This document shows, piece after piece, positions 24,128 to 28,356 of a stretch of DNA of 28,356 nucleotides. Both the position numbers and the translations under genes were made by a program. The notes below the pieces were generated by a model. That model saw only the letters and a list, made by a program, of their open reading frames with translations. It was not told where the DNA came from and did no database searches. This DNA is from Promethearchaeota archaeon (GTDB lineage Archaea > Asgardarchaeota > Lokiarchaeia > Sigynarchaeales > SOKP01): NCBI GenBank assembly GCA_019057775.1, contig JAHLWT010000197.1:1-28356 (forward strand), written 5' to 3'. The first letter of the stretch is position 1. Every line of letters begins with the position of its first letter.

Positions 24128-24658
24128 ATGGGGATAAATAAACAAACTAAAAAGATACTCATCTTAGGATTAGCTAATAGCGGTAAGACATCTATTGCCT
24201 ATACCATGAAAAATATCACTGATCTGAATTCTTATACCAGTTTAATGCCAACCAGAGGAATAGACATTTCCAATTTTAGGGAAGGTGATACAGAATTTCT
24301 AATCTGGGATTTTGGAGGCCAAGAAAAGTATAGGAAACGCTATAAAGAAAATTTAAATAAATATGTATTAGAAACTAGCGAAATAATTTATGTGATTGAT
24401 ATCCAAGATGAGAATGTCTATTTTATTTCTGTTGTATTCTTACGAGAACTCCTTAATATCTTAAAAACTGCTGGTTATTTTTATGAAGTCGCTATTTATT
24501 TTCATAAATTTGATGCTAACTTCACCCCAAATGAAGAAAAAATCAAAGAACTTGTAAAAATTATAGATGAAGAAATACCTGAGGGTTTTTCATATAAGAT
24601 TTATCACACTAAAATACAAGCTCTTTTTGATAAAAAGCCCTCGGAGTATGGGTTATAA
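24128..24658 (+). CDS. Rag/Gtr-like (Arf-related) small GTPase
   Basis: A 176-residue small GTPase. The P-loop GLANSGKT is at 14-21, the switch I threonine is T42 in PTRG, and switch II DFGGQE is at 61-66 with Gln 65. G4 is HKFD at 126-129. The His in place of Asn is a hallmark of Rag/Gtr GTPases (HKMD in eukaryotes), which signal amino-acid status to TORC1 on lysosomes. The switch II helix region (EKYRKRYKENLNKYVLE) and the IYVIDI strand also resemble Rag. The Rag C-terminal roadblock domain is missing, so dimerisation as in Rag would need a separate roadblock protein. The protein begins Met-Gly, as Arf proteins do, but archaea lack N-myristoyltransferase. The gene is monocistronic with its own TATA-like element. 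Confidence 0.88.
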   Translation: MGINKQTKKILILGLANSGKTSIAYTMKNITDLNSYTSLMPTRGIDISNFREGDTEFLIWDFGGQEKYRKRYKENLNKYVLETSEIIYVIDIQDENVYFISVVFLRELLNILKTAGYFYEVAIYFHKFDANFTPNEEKIKELVKIIDEEIPEGFSYKIYHTKIQALFDKKPSEYGL

Positions 24659-24668
24659 AGTTAATTAT

Positions 24669-24698
24669 CACTAAAAAGTAATTGCTTATTCTTTAGTG
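24669..24698. terminator. inverted repeat after the Rag-like GTPase gene
   Basis: CACTAAA and TTTAGTG, both perfect, flank a 16-base loop starting 11 bases after the GTPase stop. The position suits a 3'-end hairpin, but no T-run follows on the plus strand, so the terminator role is tentative. Confidence 0.3.
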
Positions 24699-24808
24699 CA
24701 GAGATAAATAATGAATGGACTTTAAATCCTTCTGATTAATAATGAAATTTATATAAATCTTATCCTTTCTTCATCTTAACTCACAATAACGGGAGGAAAA
24801 AGTGTAAT

Positions 24809-25246
24809 TTATTTTTTCTCTTTCGACTTTTTTTGAGATAAAAATTTAAAAAAATCCTCGTCCTTCTTTTTTTCCTCCTCGGGATATGTATATATATGTC
24901 TTATGTATTTAAGTTTTCCAACAAAAAAATAGCCTACTACAATTAAAATAGTAAAATAAAGAATATTAAGCCAAATTAACGGCATATCCCAATCATAATA
25001 TATAAGAGCAACATTTATAGGAATTATATAACCCATATCGAAATTATAAGCAATAGTTTGTTCCGAACCACTTATACTATATTTAACTTCAGCAGTACCA
25101 GTACAAGACACATTATCATTTTTCAAAACAACAATAATAAATTTCTTACTCCAAATTTGAGTTGCTGGGTTAACAATTTCATCTACAACACTATAATAAC
25201 TAGTATTTGTCCTGATTGAATATTTTATTTGTGTAATTCCATACAC
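24809..25246 (-). CDS. membrane-anchored ectodomain protein, main part of a TGA-interrupted gene
   Basis: This is an open frame of 145 residues if the GTG at 25246 is taken as the start. It encodes a beta-rich domain (TQIKYSIRTNTSYYSV, KFIIVVLKNDN, AEVKYSISG), then one transmembrane helix near residues 97-121 (WLNILYFTILIVVGYFFVG). A Lys/Glu-rich cytoplasmic tail follows. The topology is that of a type I surface protein with a C-terminal anchor. The GTG start is suspect. The frame stays open for 50 more codons upstream, without a start codon, until a TGA at 25399-25397. Beyond that TGA a signal-peptide-like segment continues in the same frame. The single Cys here (VSCTG) would have a partner in the upstream part (SQCRG). 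No family recognised. Confidence 0.6.
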   Translation of the reverse strand: MYGITQIKYSIRTNTSYYSVVDEIVNPATQIWSKKFIIVVLKNDNVSCTGTAEVKYSISGSEQTIAYNFDMGYIIPINVALIYYDWDMPLIWLNILYFTILIVVGYFFVGKLKYIRHIYTYPEEEKKKDEDFFKFLSQKKSKEKK

Positions 25247-25459
25247 TTGTATATTCCCGCTTGAAAAAGTTTTAAGTAAAATAGATCCTCTGCATTGAGA
25301 ACTGCCTTGTTTCGAATATGTAATGCTTATCTTAATATTAATACCTACACTTCCTTCAGGATAATCTGAAACATAATTTCGATCAAAATTATAATATCAA
25401 ATGCCTAATAAAAACTTAATATTGAGTAGTATTGGAATAAATGCTATTAATGCTATCAA
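25247..25459 (-). pseudogene. upstream part of the interrupted ectodomain gene, with in-frame TGA
   Basis: In the same frame as the following 145-residue ORF, a TTG at 25459 would start a hydrophobic stretch of 20 residues (IALIAFIPILLNIKFLLG and flanks), ideal as a signal peptide or anchor. A TGA at 25399-25397 then interrupts it. Fifty further codons encode acidic, Tyr- and Ser-rich ectodomain sequence with one Cys (SQCRG). A nonsense mutation or sequencing error explains this best. Recoding is possible in principle, as some Lokiarchaeal genomes encode selenocysteine machinery, but Sec at a signal-peptide boundary would be odd. Confidence 0.45.
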
Positions 25460-25492
25460 TAATTTTACTTATGAATTTCGTAATTGAAATTA

Positions 25493-25702
25493 ATGATAAA
25501 AACCCGTCCATCTATAGTCCATGATGAATTTTCAGATGAAGTCGGGGCTTACACGCCAAAAGTAATCCTTTGTCCCTACTGTATAGCAGAAATTAATGAA
25601 AATTGGACTTTTTGTATAAAATGCGGTCAAGTTTATAAAGAAATTCATTCATTTCTGAGTTTTGACAATACTAAAAAAATAAATAGAACTTTGCCATCTT
25701 AA
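25493..25702 (+). CDS. small zinc-ribbon protein
   Basis: A 69-residue protein with the ATG at 25493; an in-frame TTG at 25484 would add three residues. It contains one zinc ribbon: CPYC at about residues 27-30 and CIKC at about 41-44, with 10 residues between the pairs. The ribbon is flanked by a polar N terminus and a basic tail ending KKINRTLPS. The CPYC...CxxC layout parallels the C-terminal ribbon of the membrane protein at 2565-3011. No further domain is present. The function is unknown; such small ribbons often act as adaptors in protein or nucleic-acid complexes. Confidence 0.6.
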   Translation: MIKTRPSIVHDEFSDEVGAYTPKVILCPYCIAEINENWTFCIKCGQVYKEIHSFLSFDNTKKINRTLPS

Positions 25703-25742
25703 TATATACAAGATTATACTTTTTTGGCGAAATTAAAATCGA

Positions 25743-26876
25743 TTATTTAATTCTGTAGATTTTTCCATAGTTTTTATCTACTTTCCTCTTTTCATGAAGT
25801 ACATTTTTTCTCTTTGTTATAGCTTGAAATAGTGCTGTAAAATTTTCAGGTGGTATAGATGTTGTTGATTTTTTTGCTAAATGGCGCGCTTTATTAGGAC
25901 AAGTCGGGATACAAACTCCACATCCAATGCAATAGCCGAGATCGACTTCGCTAATCCCTTCATCATTGATCTTATTAGCTTCCATATGACAACCAGTAAT
26001 GCATTCGGCGCATCCTGAACATGAATCTTCGTCTATTTCAATAAAATAATTTGAATTAACATATTGAGCTGGATTTGCATATTTTTTAAGATTACCAAGC
26101 ACCAAACACGAACATCCACAACAACTACATATCATAAACGGCTTTTGGGCATTACTTGGGCAAATAACCATTCCCATATCTTGCGTCATCCGCAATACTT
26201 CAAGCGCTTCATCTTTTGTAATCTCACGACCTTGTTCAAGAAAAATCCGTGGATTAACACCAATTGAAATACAAGTTTCCTTCGGATGATCACAACCTTT
26301 TCCTTGAACTTCTTTTGATTGCCTACATATACAAGGGCTTAAAAATAATGTTTTGTCAACATTTTCTATTATCGTTTTAATCTCATCAAAGTTAGAAACA
26401 TTATATTCCAAACTAATGCTTTTTTCTATAGGTATGGTTCTCATTTGTAAAATTCCATTTTCAAGCATCGCAGATATGAAGCCTTCATCCATGTATTGGT
26501 CAAAATCTTGACCAAATTCCTTGGTAACTCTGTCTATTTGATAATCAAAAAATCCTACTACCAAAAAAGCTATAGAAAAATAGTTTGTCCCATCCCTTCT
26601 ACGAATCCAATTTATAGCTCCTTTTCTAGCCATTGTCAATAGAGCTTCGGAAAATTGTTCCAAATTCCAACCTTGCTTTTTAAAAGGTCGAAACATTGCC
26701 CTTGGTTCTTGAGGAATCAGTTTCAAATTTAAAGCAATTTCTGCTTCCTGGGGAGTAAAAAGATGTTTAAGTATCTTTAGTTCGACTCCAGATTTAGTCT
26801 CAGGATAATCAATTGGAAGAGAATCTAAGTATATTTGAAGCGTTCGATAAATTTTATCTTCACTATTAGAAATCAT
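25743..26876 (-). CDS. multi-cluster 4Fe-4S ferredoxin-domain protein
   Basis: A 377-residue cytoplasmic iron-sulfur protein. The N-terminal region (about 30-100) looks like a winged-helix-type segment, with LFTPQEAEIALNL followed by helices and GAINWIRRRDG. The middle holds a Cys-rich area: C182, C184, C195 and C202, then C250, C252, C253, C255 and C257. This could hold one or more extra clusters. The C-terminal part is a 2[4Fe-4S] ferredoxin: C286, C289, C292, C296 and C316, C319, C322, C326. Cluster I has His where the usual Pro follows the fourth Cys. Proteins of this layout occur in anaerobes and probably relay electrons to an oxidoreductase partner. The flavin reductase-family gene lies 53 bp upstream on the same strand and is a plausible partner. 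Confidence 0.85.
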   Translation of the reverse strand: MISNSEDKIYRTLQIYLDSLPIDYPETKSGVELKILKHLFTPQEAEIALNLKLIPQEPRAMFRPFKKQGWNLEQFSEALLTMARKGAINWIRRRDGTNYFSIAFLVVGFFDYQIDRVTKEFGQDFDQYMDEGFISAMLENGILQMRTIPIEKSISLEYNVSNFDEIKTIIENVDKTLFLSPCICRQSKEVQGKGCDHPKETCISIGVNPRIFLEQGREITKDEALEVLRMTQDMGMVICPSNAQKPFMICSCCGCSCLVLGNLKKYANPAQYVNSNYFIEIDEDSCSGCAECITGCHMEANKINDEGISEVDLGYCIGCGVCIPTCPNKARHLAKKSTTSIPPENFTALFQAITKRKNVLHEKRKVDKNYGKIYRIK

Positions 26877-26929
26877 AACTATAACCTATTTGTTGATTTT
26901 TCAAAATTAAATAATTTTATTTATACTAT

Positions 26930-27532
26930 TCATTTATAGCCAAGACCTATTTTAAAGGCTCTCCCCACTTGTTTACCGAGGGAGTAGTAAAAAAGTTTAT
27001 TCCTTCCAGTACTACCCAATGCCATTGGTTTAACTTTTGATGTATCTGGCACTCCATTTGTCAAATATTTTTCATCGCAATAAGCTTGCACAACCTCTCC
27101 AATGAAAATGTCATGACCATGGGGAGCACTAGATATTTTAGTTGTATCAACAGTATGAATCACTTTACACTCCATATTAATAGGAGCTTCTTTAATCATA
27201 GGCGCAGTCTTCAATTCACCATAAAAAACATCAAATAAACTTTCTTTGTCAACTTTCCTACCTGATTTCATACCACAATAATCAGTAATCTCAACCATAT
27301 CCTCTGAGGGTATGTTAATACTGAATGTTTGATTTTCTCTTATACCAACATTGTTGTGATGAATTTGATTTGAAGAAATGGAGACTAAAGGCGGTCTATG
27401 CTCGAGACCAACAGCCCATCCAATTGCATTAAAATTAGGTTTTCCTTTTACATTTGCTCCCACAAGTACAACAGGGGCGGGAGTTATATAACCTGCTGGA
27501 GGTATTTTATTTTTTATCATTTTACATTTCAC
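26930..27532 (-). CDS. flavin reductase-family FMN-binding protein
   Basis: A 200-residue split-barrel flavoprotein of the flavin reductase/flavoredoxin family, normal length. Family features are the TPAPVVLVGAN strand near residues 17-27, then FNAIGWAVGLEHRPPLVSIS and TFSINIPSEDMVE, with the barrel closing before the GHDIFIGEV strand. The family binds FMN and transfers electrons between NAD(P)H or ferredoxin and acceptors. It has no membrane segment. It probably forms an operon with the multi-cluster ferredoxin gene 53 bp downstream, which would make a ferredoxin-flavoprotein electron-transfer pair. The physiological acceptor is unknown. A second in-frame Met at residue 5 is an alternative start. 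Confidence 0.88.
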   Translation of the reverse strand: MKCKMIKNKIPPAGYITPAPVVLVGANVKGKPNFNAIGWAVGLEHRPPLVSISSNQIHHNNVGIRENQTFSINIPSEDMVEITDYCGMKSGRKVDKESLFDVFYGELKTAPMIKEAPINMECKVIHTVDTTKISSAPHGHDIFIGEVVQAYCDEKYLTNGVPDTSKVKPMALGSTGRNKLFYYSLGKQVGRAFKIGLGYK

Positions 27533-27988
27533 ACAATTTTTTTTAGAGATTAATATTAATATCCCAATTATAATTTAAACTTATCAAATAAGGGAGAGTA
27601 AAAGAAGAAAGCAAAAGCAAAAACACTATTTAAATGGGCAATTAACGGAATAGATATTGTTGGATGCGAATTATCGCAAAATATTGCTAAAAAGTTAAAG
27701 GAAAAATAAACTTTTTCATAAATAAATAGCTTGAATAGTGAAGAATTTAGTTATCTTTGATCTTTTTAGTTACGCTTGAAATTAAAGGAGCTGAATTAAA
27801 TTGGTAATAATCTTTAATAGTATGAACAATATTTATTCTAAACAATAAAAGAAAAAAGAAAAATAAAAAAAGGTCGGATTAAACCCAAAAAAGTAAAATA
27901 ACTTTGTGATATACTATTTTATACAAGAAACAAAAATTAAAAAATTTTAAATAATTCTAATAAAAAAATAAAATTTAGGATTTTAAAT
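27533..27988. other. 456-bp intergenic region with a startless ORF remnant
   Basis: This AT-rich DNA lies between the divergent flavin reductase and amidase genes. On the plus strand, 27602-27709 is an open stretch of 35 codons encoding a plausible protein tail (TLFKWAINGIDIVGCELSQN) with no start codon and a TAA just upstream. It could be a decayed gene end or chance. An 8-bp inverted repeat (27689-27696 with 27709-27716) spans its end and runs into a short T-run. The promoters of both flanking genes should lie here. No RNA gene was recognised. Confidence 0.35.
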
Positions 27989-28356
27989 ATGAAGAAGGAA
28001 GATATTTGTTTCATGTCTGCCTGCGAAATGGCAGAAAAAATTAAAACACATGAGTTAACATCTCAAGAAATTACAGAGATAATCATCGAAAGAATTGAAA
28101 AGATAAACCCAATAATTAACGCTTATTGTACTCCCACATTCGATATGGCAAGAGAAATGGCAAAAAAAGCCGATATAGCAGTAAAAAAAGGGGAAAAATT
28201 AGGTTTATTACATGGGATCCCCGTTTCGATTAAAGATGAAACAGAAACCAAAGGAATCAGAACAACTTTTGGTAGTAAGATGTTTGAGAATAACATACCC
28301 CGGAAAGATGAGGCTGTAGTTAGAAGGTTAAGAGATGCTGGTGTTGTCATCTTAGG
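27989..28356 (+). CDS. amidase signature-family protein (5' part)
   Basis: This gene is cut by the right window edge; the first 122 codons are present. The ATG is at 27989. The protein opens with the typical helix (SACEMAEKIKTHELTSQEI) and the NAYCT segment. Then comes HGIPVSIKDETETKGIRTT (residues about 72-90), in which the Lys of SIKD is the first member of the Ser-cisSer-Lys catalytic triad of amidase signature enzymes. The Ser-rich region with the two serines lies beyond the edge. The family includes GatA (Glu-tRNA-Gln amidotransferase subunit A) and general amidases. With no gatB/gatC visible, a general amidase is as likely. Confidence 0.85.
   Translation, partial: MKKEDICFMSACEMAEKIKTHELTSQEITEIIIERIEKINPIINAYCTPTFDMAREMAKKADIAVKKGEKLGLLHGIPVSIKDETETKGIRTTFGSKMFENNIPRKDEAVVRRLRDAGVVIL

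Noticed and set aside
24128..24133. Met-Gly start of the Rag-like GTPase as an N-myristoylation signal
   Set aside because: Archaea are not known to have N-myristoyltransferase, and the context is not otherwise a clear myristoylation site.
28123..28350. Minus-strand open frame at the right edge
   Set aside because: It lies opposite the amidase gene, whose plus-strand translation carries the recognisable amidase signature region.

Overview
This window most likely comes from an Asgard archaeon, probably of Lokiarchaeia type. The DNA is very AT-rich and the genes are closely packed in short runs on both strands. Archaeal/eukaryotic functions are present, such as deoxyhypusine synthase and an agmatinase-type ureohydrolase. 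So are several eukaryotic-signature families: four Ras/Arf/Rag-type small GTPases, a profilin-like protein, a V4R/TRAPP-fold protein and a longin-like protein. No rRNA, tRNA, CRISPR array or insertion sequence was recognised. The lineage is inferred from this gene content; there is no marker gene here that places it precisely.

Left part (1-5331). A minus-strand run carries small GTPase, thioredoxin-like protein, V4R/TRAPP-fold protein and a second small GTPase (2422 down to 327). On the plus strand follow a zinc-ribbon membrane protein and a CinA-C/PncC amidase. Next is an M29 aminopeptidase broken into two overlapping frames, then a longin-like protein.

Centre-left (5343-8949). A tight minus-strand operon, argS - speB - dhs, links arginyl-tRNA synthesis, agmatine/aminopropylagmatine hydrolysis and hypusine formation. 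All three have arginine or arginine-derived polyamines as substrates.

Centre (9081-16724). A DegT/DnrJ aminotransferase and a Gfo/Idh oxidoreductase suggest amino-sugar or sugar metabolism. Around them lie a small unknown protein, a cytosolic reductive-dehalogenase-like Fe-S protein, a Lin0512-family protein and a glycosidase-like TIM-barrel protein. A third small GTPase with altered G3 and G4 motifs and a winged-helix regulator follow.

Right part (16924-28356). This holds a fatty acyl-CoA synthetase, a polytopic membrane protein, a minimal FtsX-type permease with its LolD-type ATPase, and the profilin-like gene. It continues with an HDAC-family deacetylase, a cyclase/formamidase-family enzyme and a Rag/Gtr-like GTPase. 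Next come a membrane-anchored ectodomain gene interrupted by an in-frame TGA, a small zinc-ribbon protein, a multi-cluster ferredoxin and a flavin reductase. An amidase begins near the right edge and is cut by it.

The strongest leads are the GTPase/Trx/V4R cluster (a possible TRAPP-like regulator next to Ras-type GTPases), the Rag-like and Gln-to-Glu variant GTPases, the profilin-like gene, the split zinc finger closing a membrane hairpin, and two interrupted genes (M29 frameshift, in-frame TGA).
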